This document shows, one piece after another, positions 7,086-14,746 of a stretch of DNA of 64,000 bases. This DNA is from Thalassobius vesicularis (GTDB lineage Bacteria; Pseudomonadota; Alphaproteobacteria; Rhodobacterales; Rhodobacteraceae). Position numbers and translations under genes: made by a program. Location of the stretch: contig NZ_SSMD01000001.1 in assembly GCF_004799325.1 (NCBI RefSeq), forward strand, positions 558,001 to 622,000, read 5' to 3'. Each line of letters begins with the position of its first letter. Within the stretch, counting starts at the first letter, position 1. Under the pieces are notes generated by a model. It was not told where the DNA came from. It was given only the letters and a program-made list of their open reading frames with translations, and ran no database searches.

Positions 7086-10000
7086 CTAGGGGTCGCGCCG
7101 GATGTGATAAAGCGCACCGGCCGGGATCGGCCCTTGCACCACGGTTTCGGCCCCGTCGGCCCAGACGACACGCAGACCCGCGGCCTGCGTCTGCGCGCCC
7201 AGCCCGAAATAGGCGACGGGCGCGTCAAACGACATGAAGCCCCCGCCCAGCTGGATTTCGCGCAACTGCGTCTTGCCTGCGTCGTCGGTCAGATAGATGC
7301 GGGCGCCGATGCCGTCGCGGTTGCCCACCATGTCCTGCAACGCCACGCCCAGCGAATGCCCCTGCGCGTTGTTGCGGAAGGCGACCAACGGTCCGTTTAC
7401 GGTGTGGGTCAGGATGTCCAGATCGCCGTCCATATCCATGTCGAACTGGATCGCGGCGGCGGTCATCAGGTAATCCTCCAGCCCGAAGGGGCCGGACGCT
7501 TCCTTGAAGGTGCCGGTGCCGTCGTTGAGGAAAAAGAGGTTCGAGGGCGACACCTCGTTCGGGACCCAGGTGCCGTTGACCACGTAGACGTCCAGATCGC
7601 CGTCATTGTCGAAATCGGCCAGCTTGGTGTCCCAGGACCAGCCGCCGATTTCCAACCCGCGGGGGCCGGCCTTGTCCTGATAGGCCTTACCATCCCATTG
7701 CAGCAGCACGTTCGAGCGCTGCACCTGCTGGATGCTGTCGTCAGCCTCTTGCGCGGTGATGGGGCGGGCGGGGCGGAAATGGATGTCGCAATAGGCGCGG
7801 GGAATGGGCTGATCCGCCGGGATCAACGCGCAGATCGAGCGGTCGCGACGCTGGATCGCCAGATCCTTGACCAGCATTGCCTTGCATTCGGCGCGGTAAC
7901 GGCCCGTCAGCTCGGCGCATTTGCTGGCATAGGTCGGGTCGAAGTTGTTGCCCGACTTGTACCAGCTTTTGATCTGCATGTTCCGTTCGCAGGCCGCGCG
8001 GTCGTCGGGGTTGCGCACCGTGTCGCAGTATTTTTCCAACGGCTGCATCTTCAGCGTCTTGGACACCCCCGAGGAGCGGCCCGCGATCTGCGCCATGTAG
8101 ATTTCGTTCACCCCGTCGCCGATCAGATCGCCGACCTTGATCGCCATCGTGGTGTTGGTGGTGTGCGGGATCAGGCCGTCGGCATGGGTGATCATGCGCA
8201 GGCCGCCCTTGCCGTCGCCAAGGTAGAAATAGTCGGGGATCTCGAAGTCGTTGCCTTCGAGCAGGTCCATCGTGCCGTTGCTGTCGATGTCCGAAAACAG
8301 GATGGTCAGCGTCTCGCCGGGGATGCCAGGCAGGGCGGAAAACGCGCTGCCATCAAGGGTGCCGTTCTGGTTCCAGAGGACGCGGTTGCGCGACTCCTCG
8401 CCGGGGATGCGGCGGTACCAGCCGGCGGCCCAGTTGCCCAAGGCGACGTCCAGATCGCCATCCCGATCCGCGTCGGCAAAGCTGAGCGCCAGTGTCAGCG
8501 GGGTTTCGGGGTTGTTGGCGACGGGCTGCGGGGCCTCGGGGCCAAAGGAGCCGTCGACGTTGCGCCACAGCAGGTTGCCGCGTCCGTAGGTCGTCAGGAA
8601 CAGGTCGGGCCAGCCGTCATTGTCGATATCGGCCAGTGCGGCGTTGAACACGAGCAGCCCGGCCAGCGGCGTGAGATCAACGTTCATCCGGGTGAAATTG
8701 CCCGCGCCATCGTTGCGGAACAGGTAAAGCGCCTGCTCGGTCGAGGCGATGGCGATATCCAGATCGCCGTCGCGGTCGATGTCGGCGGCGGACAGGCTGC
8801 GCCCCTCCCAAAACGGGGGCCACATGTCGCGGAAGGAGAACTCCAGCGGTTTGTCGACGCCGATGTCGCGCGCCTCGAGCCGGGTGAAGCCGGTGTCGGC
8901 GGCGGGCGACGGGGCGGAGAAATACTGCGGGTCGATGGTGATGCGCGCGGCGTCCGGGCTGGTGACGGTCCACGTCGCATCAGCGGTAGCGGCCTGTGCG
9001 GCACCCCACATGATGACCTGCGGCGCCTGCGCTTGTTGCAGCATCTGCAAGGCACGGTCCGACTGGTACTGGTGCCACGCCTGAACGCCGTACCCCGCCA
9101 GAGCGCCGAACAGCGCGATCGCCCCGCCCAGCAGGATGCCCGCGCGCAAGCCCAGCGATTGCGACACGATAAGGAAGGAGTAGACCGAGAAACTGCCCAG
9201 CGTGAACAGCAGCGCCATGACATAGCCCTGGTCCAGCCCGGTCGCCAGCAAGGCCCCGGCCATCACCACGTCAAACCCGATGGGACAGGGCAGGAACACC
9301 CCGACCAGCACCAGAACGATCAGCACGAACACCGAGAACGGCAGGTCCATGATCATCTCGGCCGGCAGGATGACGGCGACGACGGTGCCCAGAAAACCGG
9401 CCATCAGCATCAGCGGCACGGTCATCTTGACGATGTACCAGAAGTTGGCGGCGTAGGTACGGACGACCCCGATCACCGCCTGAACGATGGATTCCGAGGG
9501 GGCGGCCTGCGTCAGCTCGGCCTGGGTCCAGGGGGTTTGGGGGCTCAGATCCGGCGCGGGGATTTGGGTCTGGGGCAGAAAGCGGCAGATCAGGGGAACG
9601 ACGCCCAGAATGATCGCAAGGCTGAGGACAATCTTGGTCACGGCCATGTAGAACGGCATCAGGCTGAACAGCATGGTCAGCACCACCACGTTCAGCGTGG
9701 GTGAGGCGATCATCGCGCTGAGCGTCGTCTCGGCCCGGAAACCGCCGGTATACATGCCCCGCGCAATGGGGGCGGCGCAGTTGACGCAAACGCCCAGCGG
9801 CGTGCCGATCACCAGACCGAGGAACGAGTTCGCCAGCCCATTGCGAAAGCTTTTGGCCCGCAGATAGGACAGCGCCGTCAGGAAAGCCGCGGCGAAGAGC
9901 ACGCCAAAGGTCATGCCCTTTTTGTTGGTGTTCACCCAGTTGAGCGTGGACCAGAAGATGCGGTCCAGCGTGCTCATGTCCGGGGTGATCGGGAATTTCG

Positions 10001-10172
10001 CCTCAAAGCTCAGCGCGTCCTCAAGCTGGATCGCGCCGGACATCATCGCCTTTTCGTTCAGCGCCGGATAGCGCGAGCCGGTCCAGAACAGGTAGGCCAG
10101 CACGCCGACGATCAGCAGGGCCAGCAGAAACCGTTTTTCGTAGGGCCGTTGGATGATGCCTGCGATGGACAT
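7086..10172 (-). CDS. permease (ArsP/DUF318-like) fused to FG-GAP repeats and an ASPIC/UnbV domain
   Basis: A 1028-residue protein. Residues 1-400 carry about nine or ten membrane segments with GVCVNCAAPIARGMYTGG near residue 125 and FLPCPIGFDVVMAGALLATG near 300, resembling two-fold permeases of the ArsP/DUF318 group whose Cys motifs handle metalloid or thiol ligands. Residues about 460-930 hold seven calcium-loop repeats of the D-x-D-x-D-G-D-x-D type (for example DIDRDGDLDIAIA, DFDNDGDLDVYVV). A Cys-rich insert with six cysteines in pairs occupies about 710-800. The end (about 945-1028) is an ASPIC/UnbV domain (GNRDGIGARIYL, then YFGLGAQTQAAGLRVVWADG). The repeats are presumably periplasmic. 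Transported substrate unknown; each part is recognisable but the fusion is unusual. Confidence 0.75.
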   Translation of the reverse strand: MSIAGIIQRPYEKRFLLALLIVGVLAYLFWTGSRYPALNEKAMMSGAIQLEDALSFEAKFPITPDMSTLDRIFWSTLNWVNTNKKGMTFGVLFAAAFLTALSYLRAKSFRNGLANSFLGLVIGTPLGVCVNCAAPIARGMYTGGFRAETTLSAMIASPTLNVVVLTMLFSLMPFYMAVTKIVLSLAIILGVVPLICRFLPQTQIPAPDLSPQTPWTQAELTQAAPSESIVQAVIGVVRTYAANFWYIVKMTVPLMLMAGFLGTVVAVILPAEMIMDLPFSVFVLIVLVLVGVFLPCPIGFDVVMAGALLATGLDQGYVMALLFTLGSFSVYSFLIVSQSLGLRAGILLGGAIALFGALAGYGVQAWHQYQSDRALQMLQQAQAPQVIMWGAAQAATADATWTVTSPDAARITIDPQYFSAPSPAADTGFTRLEARDIGVDKPLEFSFRDMWPPFWEGRSLSAADIDRDGDLDIAIASTEQALYLFRNDGAGNFTRMNVDLTPLAGLLVFNAALADIDNDGWPDLFLTTYGRGNLLWRNVDGSFGPEAPQPVANNPETPLTLALSFADADRDGDLDVALGNWAAGWYRRIPGEESRNRVLWNQNGTLDGSAFSALPGIPGETLTILFSDIDSNGTMDLLEGNDFEIPDYFYLGDGKGGLRMITHADGLIPHTTNTTMAIKVGDLIGDGVNEIYMAQIAGRSSGVSKTLKMQPLEKYCDTVRNPDDRAACERNMQIKSWYKSGNNFDPTYASKCAELTGRYRAECKAMLVKDLAIQRRDRSICALIPADQPIPRAYCDIHFRPARPITAQEADDSIQQVQRSNVLLQWDGKAYQDKAGPRGLEIGGWSWDTKLADFDNDGDLDVYVVNGTWVPNEVSPSNLFFLNDGTGTFKEASGPFGLEDYLMTAAAIQFDMDMDGDLDILTHTVNGPLVAFRNNAQGHSLGVALQDMVGNRDGIGARIYLTDDAGKTQLREIQLGGGFMSFDAPVAYFGLGAQTQAAGLRVVWADGAETVVQGPIPAGALYHIRRDP

Positions 10173-10186
10173 GGGATTACCGTCTG

Positions 10187-10468
10187 TTAAAGGGCGGACT
10201 GCATTTCACGGACGTAGGAGTAGACTTCGTACTCCAGCTTCCATTTTTCCCTGAATTGGTCTTGCAGATCAATTGGTATCGATCCCGAGCGCGGGGTCGC
10301 ATTGCGGTGCTGAAGGCCGTCAACCAGCGCGGTGTCCTTGCCCAGTTTGGTGGCGAAACGGGTCAGGGTGCGGGGCAGATCCTCGAACAGGCCGATGTCG
10401 ATGAAGAATTCCTCGATGATATCCTTGTAGTTGTCGAAGGTCACCGGTCTGGGGAAATGTTCCAGCAT
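10187..10468 (-). pseudogene. C-terminal fragment of a sulfotransferase-like protein
   Basis: A 93-residue frame with features of the C-terminal end of sulfotransferase family 2 proteins: LPRTLTRFATKLGKDTALVDG, then HRNATPRSGS and FREKWKLEYEVYSYV. It lacks the N-terminal PAPS-binding loop, so it cannot be a complete enzyme. It starts 2 bp after the stop of a complete sulfotransferase on the same strand and is probably a remnant of a third tandem copy. It could also be an expressed small protein. Confidence 0.5.
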
Positions 10469-10470
10469 GT

Positions 10471-11130
10471 TCAGGTGTCCTGCCCCCAGTCGATTTGCAA
10501 CAACTCAGCCGTCGGGCGGAAAACATCCATGATGCGTTCCCGCTGGTCGGGTGTAACCTGCTCGGGCGTGATCAGGCGGTTCTGCGAGTATTCGGACTTC
10601 GCCCGCGCGTTTAGCTGGAAATCCGGGATGCCGAAGGTGGCCATCAGCGCGGGCAAGTCGGTTTGCAACCTGTCATAGCGCAGCACATGGGTGACAAGGC
10701 TTTGGCGCTCGCCGTTGACGACTTCGCTGTAGCGTTCCAGATCGTTCGGAAATCGCCCCTCTTCGACGTATTCCTCCCAGCTGCGGGTCACACCATCGGG
10801 CCAGTCGTGGATCGGTGAATTCCGCAGCATGTGGAAATGGCTGATGCATTTCGCGACCGGCTCGCGCTCAACGCAGATGCGGGCCATGCTGTTGAACTGC
10901 TCAGCGCCCAGCCGCTCGCGGATCAGCGTGGCGGGCATGTGGTTGAAGTAAAGCGCCTCTCCGGCCTCGTTCTGGAAATTCCGGGCGACATGACCGGGTT
11001 CGGGTGGAATGATGGGAGTGACGATGGCCCCTTCTTCCAGACGCTGACTGAGATCGGTCTCCACACTGGTCCCGGCCGTCTTGGTGGTTTTCACGAAAAT
11101 GAGCCGGTATTTGAAAGAGATAAGTGCCAA
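10471..11130 (-). CDS. sulfotransferase family protein
   Basis: About 219 residues. The N-terminal LIFVKTTKTAGTSVE matches the 5'-phosphosulfate loop (F-x-K-x-x-K-x-[AG]-G-[TS]-S) of sulfotransferase family 2. CVEREPVAKCISHFHML corresponds to the 3'-phosphate site (R-x-P-x-x-R/K-x-x-S). It would transfer sulfate from PAPS to a glycan or protein hydroxyl. It lies between a second sulfotransferase (upstream) and a truncated one (downstream), all on one strand next to secreted surface proteins. Acceptor unknown. Confidence 0.7.
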   Translation of the reverse strand: MALISFKYRLIFVKTTKTAGTSVETDLSQRLEEGAIVTPIIPPEPGHVARNFQNEAGEALYFNHMPATLIRERLGAEQFNSMARICVEREPVAKCISHFHMLRNSPIHDWPDGVTRSWEEYVEEGRFPNDLERYSEVVNGERQSLVTHVLRYDRLQTDLPALMATFGIPDFQLNARAKSEYSQNRLITPEQVTPDQRERIMDVFRPTAELLQIDWGQDT

Positions 11131-11151
11131 GATCGTTCCCCCTTGCGACGG

Positions 11152-11790
11152 TCAGGCATAGCCAAACAACGCGGCATCTTCGTGGTATTGTTCCAAGACC
11201 AGATGTCTGAGCGCCGGATCGCGGGCCAATTTTTGTTTCAATGCGCCAGACGCGGCGGATTTGTTCACATGCGGCATAGACGGCAAGGCATTGGCATCCA
11301 GCCCGACTGCGCCCAGAAACCTTTTGAGATCATGCTCCAGCATCTCGAACCGGATCACGTGATCGGGCTGGCGGATGGTGCCATCCACACGCAGCCAATC
11401 CGCAGCAGAGCGCAGCTCGCCAGAGGCCAGAAACAAGGCGAAACGCTCTTCGCTCCAAACCGGATCGGAAAGGCGGTAGCTGCCGTCGTCATTCCGCGTC
11501 ATCCAGCGATGCGGGGAAAAATAGGCAGACAGGGCGCGATCGAACGGCTCGCGGACAGAAATCGCGATGCGGCTGATCTGCGCTATTCCGGGCTGACGCT
11601 GTTCATACTCGGCCAGAGTAGCATGTTTCGAGGGGGTCACCGGTCCACGCAACCCGAAGCGATCCACCCCATCCTGATGCGCGTTGATGATCATCTCATC
11701 CTCCGAGAACGGCAGCAGGATCTTCTGAATGGAATTGCCGCCGGTCTTGCTGACATGCAAGAACAAAAACCTGTGCGAGGGAGAATACAT
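11152..11790 (-). CDS. sulfotransferase family 2 protein
   Basis: About 212 residues. FLFLHVSKTGGNSIQKIL is a clear 5'-phosphosulfate-binding loop and ISVREPFDRALSAYF a clear 3'-phosphate site, so it is likely a PAPS-dependent carbohydrate or protein sulfotransferase. It is the first of a same-strand tandem of sulfotransferase genes and lies 81 bp after the fibre-like gene, from which it is separated by an intrinsic terminator. Its own promoter may overlap the short AT-rich interval at 11791-11819. Confidence 0.75.
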   Translation of the reverse strand: MYSPSHRFLFLHVSKTGGNSIQKILLPFSEDEMIINAHQDGVDRFGLRGPVTPSKHATLAEYEQRQPGIAQISRIAISVREPFDRALSAYFSPHRWMTRNDDGSYRLSDPVWSEERFALFLASGELRSAADWLRVDGTIRQPDHVIRFEMLEHDLKRFLGAVGLDANALPSMPHVNKSAASGALKQKLARDPALRHLVLEQYHEDAALFGYA

Positions 11791-11810
11791 GGTAACGCGC
11801 GTGCTATTCT

Positions 11811-11848
11811 AAATAAAAAGGATTTGGCACCTCGTCAGCGCCAAATCC
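11811..11848 (-). terminator. Rho-independent terminator of the fibre-like gene
   Basis: Read on the minus strand, a 9-bp stem GGATTTGGC / GCCAAATCC (11820-11848) is followed by TTTTTATTT (11819-11811). It lies 24 bp past the stop of the fibre-like gene and before the sulfotransferase genes, so it may attenuate rather than fully separate the two. Confidence 0.75.
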
Positions 11849-11871
11849 CGCGATGCTTCTGCCTCAGCCGC

Positions 11872-12999
11872 TTATTGCAGCGAGGTCGCCTTGTCGAGGC
11901 GGGCCTCCAGCTTGGCGATCTGAGCCTGTTGGTCCAGCGTGTACAGGGTCAGCTCTTCGATCTTTTCCAGCAGCGCCATCTGCATCTGGGTCATGTCCAG
12001 GGTGCCCGAGTTGATATCCTTCGCCGAAGGGATTTTCGGCAGGTGGCTGTTGGCTTCGATGAAGGCCGCAACTTCGGACAACGGCATCAGGTTGTAGCTG
12101 TCCGAGAACACATAGTCCGGAACGTTCAGCGTGGTGCCATTGGCGATGAAGCTGGTGGCCGTGACTGACCCCGCAGTGGTCAGGTCGCCGGATTGAGTCA
12201 GCTCCATTTCGATCGCACCCGTCCCGACAAAGGAGAAGCGCGCCGAGTTGTTCACCTGAATGCGGAACGCCGCTGCCGCGTCGCCGGTGTGGTCCAGCGT
12301 GATGTTCGATGGGGCTGCGTTTTCGATCAGGATGTTGCCACCATTCACATGCAGTTTCGAATCCGGCGATGCGGTGCCCAGACCGATATCACCGTTTGTG
12401 TTCACATACAGCGAGTTGGTGGGTGCCGAAGGACGAATCTTGAACGGCAGCAACGACCCGTTGGTTGCGTCGCGGATGAAGAAGTTGGTCTCGTTCCCAG
12501 CCACGTCCCAGGTCTGCGCGGTGAAGCCCGAGCTGCCATTCTGTTCCAGACGTACGGTCGGGGTGTTTCCATCCACGATGTGCAGCTCCACAACGGGGCT
12601 TGAAGTACCTAGACCGATTTCGCCTTGCGCATCAACGCGCAGCGAATCGTTCGGCGCGGTACCATCAACGCGGAACGGCCTTGTGCCGGAGGTCGAATCT
12701 TCGATCGCTAGGTAGTTGTCGCCACCATTGGCCGAGTCGTTCGCGATGATCCGCCAATCGAAATTGGGGAAGCTGGCCGATGCAGACGTATCGTCGAAAT
12801 GGAAACGCAGGTTGTTTTCCTTCAGTCGCATCGTGTCGAAGCCAAAGCTTTCAGACGCCGTACAGTCGGTCCCGACGCAAAGGCTGTTGTTAATGGTGCC
12901 GTCCGCGGTGGACAGAACATTGGTCGCCATCGCCGTGGTGCCAATCAGACCGGCAACCATGGTCAGCGCGGTGGATGCGAAAAGCTTGCTGTGTTTCAT
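11872..12999 (-). CDS. secreted fibre-like surface protein
   Basis: 375 residues with a Sec signal (KLFASTALTMVAGLIGTTAMA). The body contains at least two repeats of the form A-P-x-x-S-L-x-V, G-[ED]-I-G-L-G-T-[SA]-S-P, x-L-H-V, followed by beta-rich filler. The C-terminus has LMPLSEVAAFIEANSHLPKIPSA and a coiled-coil-forming LLEKIEELTLYTLDQQAQIAKLEARL. This architecture is typical of phage tail-fibre-like or trimeric surface proteins. Its likely location is outside the cell, and its neighbours (a small secreted protein upstream and sulfotransferases downstream) suggest a decorated surface structure. Exact role unknown. Confidence 0.65.
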   Translation of the reverse strand: MKHSKLFASTALTMVAGLIGTTAMATNVLSTADGTINNSLCVGTDCTASESFGFDTMRLKENNLRFHFDDTSASASFPNFDWRIIANDSANGGDNYLAIEDSTSGTRPFRVDGTAPNDSLRVDAQGEIGLGTSSPVVELHIVDGNTPTVRLEQNGSSGFTAQTWDVAGNETNFFIRDATNGSLLPFKIRPSAPTNSLYVNTNGDIGLGTASPDSKLHVNGGNILIENAAPSNITLDHTGDAAAAFRIQVNNSARFSFVGTGAIEMELTQSGDLTTAGSVTATSFIANGTTLNVPDYVFSDSYNLMPLSEVAAFIEANSHLPKIPSAKDINSGTLDMTQMQMALLEKIEELTLYTLDQQAQIAKLEARLDKATSLQ

Positions 13000-13048
13000 G
13001 ACTTTATCTTTCCGGGTTGAGTGCGGAGCCAGGCCAGACCCCCGCTAA

Positions 13049-13462
13049 TTATTCTTTGATGTCCTCTGGGGTGATGATGACATTGCGTGAAACGACGAAC
13101 ATGCCGTTCATCGAAAACGGCTTGTTCATGGTATTGCGGGCGGCGTCGCCGCGGCCGTTGTCCATCGGATTGCGGATCTCGATCATCTCGTCCGATGCGG
13201 CGACCAGTTCATAGCGGTAAACGCCGTCAACGACGGCATCGCCGCCCAGACGGAACACCGGGGTGCCCGATGCGGCGGACACCTCGATCAGGTCGCCCTG
13301 AGGGGTCAAAACCTTCATGGTCGCATTGCTAAGGCCGACCCAGTTTTCAAACCAGACCGCATTGGAATTGTGTTGCTGCACAGGTTCGGGCGACGCAGCA
13401 AATGCAGGCATCGCCAAGGCAGCCAGCCCGGCAACCACACAAGTGCGGAAATAGTTACGCAT
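13049..13462 (-). CDS. small secreted protein of unknown function
   Basis: 137 residues beginning MRNYFRTCVVAGLAALAMPAFA, a Sec signal with AFA cleavage site. The mature part, which contains SNATMKVLTPQGDLIEV and VDGVYRYELVA, is probably a beta-sandwich; no family was recognised. The fibre-like gene follows by 49 bp on the same strand, so the two are probably co-transcribed. The start at 13462 has a run of ten G as its only ribosome-site-like sequence, ending 7 nt upstream. A longer in-frame start at 13549 would read through the G run. Confidence 0.6.
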   Translation of the reverse strand: MRNYFRTCVVAGLAALAMPAFAASPEPVQQHNSNAVWFENWVGLSNATMKVLTPQGDLIEVSAASGTPVFRLGGDAVVDGVYRYELVAASDEMIEIRNPMDNGRGDAARNTMNKPFSMNGMFVVSRNVIITPEDIKE

Positions 13463-13469
13463 GATTTCA

Positions 13470-13479
13470 CCCCCCCCCC
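13470..13479 (-). repeat. poly-G(10) tract at the translation start of the secreted protein gene
   Basis: Ten consecutive C on the given strand, so ten G in the mRNA, lie 7 nt before the ATG at 13462 and replace the ribosome site. Runs this long are prone to slipped-strand length change. Changes would alter ribosome-site spacing and also switch the reading frame of any translation begun at the upstream ATG (13549). Confidence 0.7.
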
Positions 13480-13588
13480 GTACTGGAACATGTCTGCTGA
13501 ACAGACCAACAAGTATCGAAAGGTTAGCCGAAAACTTCTTAAAACTCAAAACTATTTGAAAACGTTTGAAATTCTATATTTGGAATAT
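13480..13588. other. AT-rich intergenic region upstream of the secreted-protein operon
   Basis: A 109-bp stretch much richer in A/T than its surroundings. On the minus strand it contains TTGAGT and TAACCT 17 bp apart (13555-13527 region), a weak sigma-70-like arrangement that could drive the secreted-protein/fibre operon. No gene is seen. Confidence 0.35.
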
Positions 13589-14746
13589 TTACTTTTGGCC
13601 CCTTTTCACCGCGGCCATGGCCTGTGCCTCGCTGATCTGGTCGCTGGTCATGCGGCGCGAAAGGTCGGCGTTCAGGCTGCGGGCGGGATCGAATCCGCTG
13701 GAACTGGCCAGCACCAGCCACATCTGCGCAAGCACGTAATCCTGCGGAACACCCCGCCCAGAGGCGTACAGCCAGCCCATATTCGCCATCGCCGGGGCAT
13801 AGCCCGAATTCGCCGACGCCATCATCATGGAAACGGCCTGACGGGTCTGATCAGGGGTGGTTTGGGGCTGGGACAGGATCAGCCAGGCCAATTGAAACTG
13901 CGCAACCGGATCGCCACCCGCAGCCGAGCGCATCAGCGCGCGGGTGGACTCGTCCGTGACTTGCAGCGGCAACAGCCGGTCGTCATAGGCCGGAAAATCC
14001 GAGGTGGCGGCGTCTTCGTTGCCACGGCCACCCAGGCGGTACAGCTCGGCCGAGCGGGCTTCGTCCAGGGGGACGCCGAAGCCGTTTTCGTACATCACCC
14101 CAAGGTTGGTCATGGCGACCTTCAGCCCCTGTTCGGCAGCGGCGGCGAATAGGGCTGCGGCCTTGCCGTAGTCCTGTTCAACCCCTTCGCCGCGAACGTA
14201 CAGCAGACCCAGATTGTTCTGGGCGCGGGCGTTGCCTTGGGCTGCGGGGCCTTCGTACAGGGTGCGCGCGCGGTCCAGATCCTTGGTCACGCCAATACCG
14301 TTCTGGTACAGCACGCCCAGGCTGGCCATCGCGTCCAGATGCCCCTGATCGGCGGCTTTGGTGTAGAACTCGGCGGCCAGTGCCGGGTCAGCGCGCCCGT
14401 CGCCTCGGGTTTCCAGGGCGGTGGCGTATTCATACTGAAAAGCGGCCTGCCCGGTCTGGGCGGCGGCGGCGAACAGGGTCAATGCGCGGGGGATGTCCTG
14501 CGGGCCGCCCAGCCCGTCGAACAGGTAGCGCGCGAGGGCGTTCTTAGCAGCGGGCAGACCCATCTGAGCCGACTTCTCGAACCATTCGCGCGCCTTGGCG
14601 TAGTTTTGCAGCACACCATCGCCCGCTTCGAGTCGGGCCGCCATTTCATAGGCGGTCTGCGCGCTGATCGCCGCGTCGGATTGCGCCAAAGCAGGCGCGG
14701 ACAGGCTGACGCAACCGATCAGGGCGATGACGGCCAGCCTGCTCAT
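13589..14746 (-). CDS. Sel1-repeat (TPR-like) exported protein
   Basis: 385 residues with signal peptide MSRLAVIALIGCVSLSAPALA. Multiple Sel1 repeats of about 36 residues are visible, with A-x-x-x-L-G-x-[LM]-Y-x-x-G-x-G-V-x-x-D at each (for example MASLGVLYQNGIGVTKD and QNNLGLLYVRGEGVEQD). Such solenoids bind partner proteins in the periplasm. The start overlaps the end of the upstream Sel1 gene by 4 bp (ATGA), so the two are translationally coupled. Position next to the prepilin peptidase suggests, without proving, a link to type II secretion. Confidence 0.8.
   Translation of the reverse strand: MSRLAVIALIGCVSLSAPALAQSDAAISAQTAYEMAARLEAGDGVLQNYAKAREWFEKSAQMGLPAAKNALARYLFDGLGGPQDIPRALTLFAAAAQTGQAAFQYEYATALETRGDGRADPALAAEFYTKAADQGHLDAMASLGVLYQNGIGVTKDLDRARTLYEGPAAQGNARAQNNLGLLYVRGEGVEQDYGKAAALFAAAAEQGLKVAMTNLGVMYENGFGVPLDEARSAELYRLGGRGNEDAATSDFPAYDDRLLPLQVTDESTRALMRSAAGGDPVAQFQLAWLILSQPQTTPDQTRQAVSMMMASANSGYAPAMANMGWLYASGRGVPQDYVLAQMWLVLASSSGFDPARSLNADLSRRMTSDQISEAQAMAAVKRGQK

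Noticed and set aside
6825-9704. A 959-codon open frame on the plus strand.
   Set aside because: It is antisense to the permease-FG-GAP gene, whose calcium loops and membrane segments are convincing. The frame has no start-site support or domain.
10187-13588. Prophage remnant because of the fibre-like protein.
   Set aside because: The protein has a Sec signal peptide and no other phage gene (integrase, capsid, terminase) is near; a surface protein fits better.
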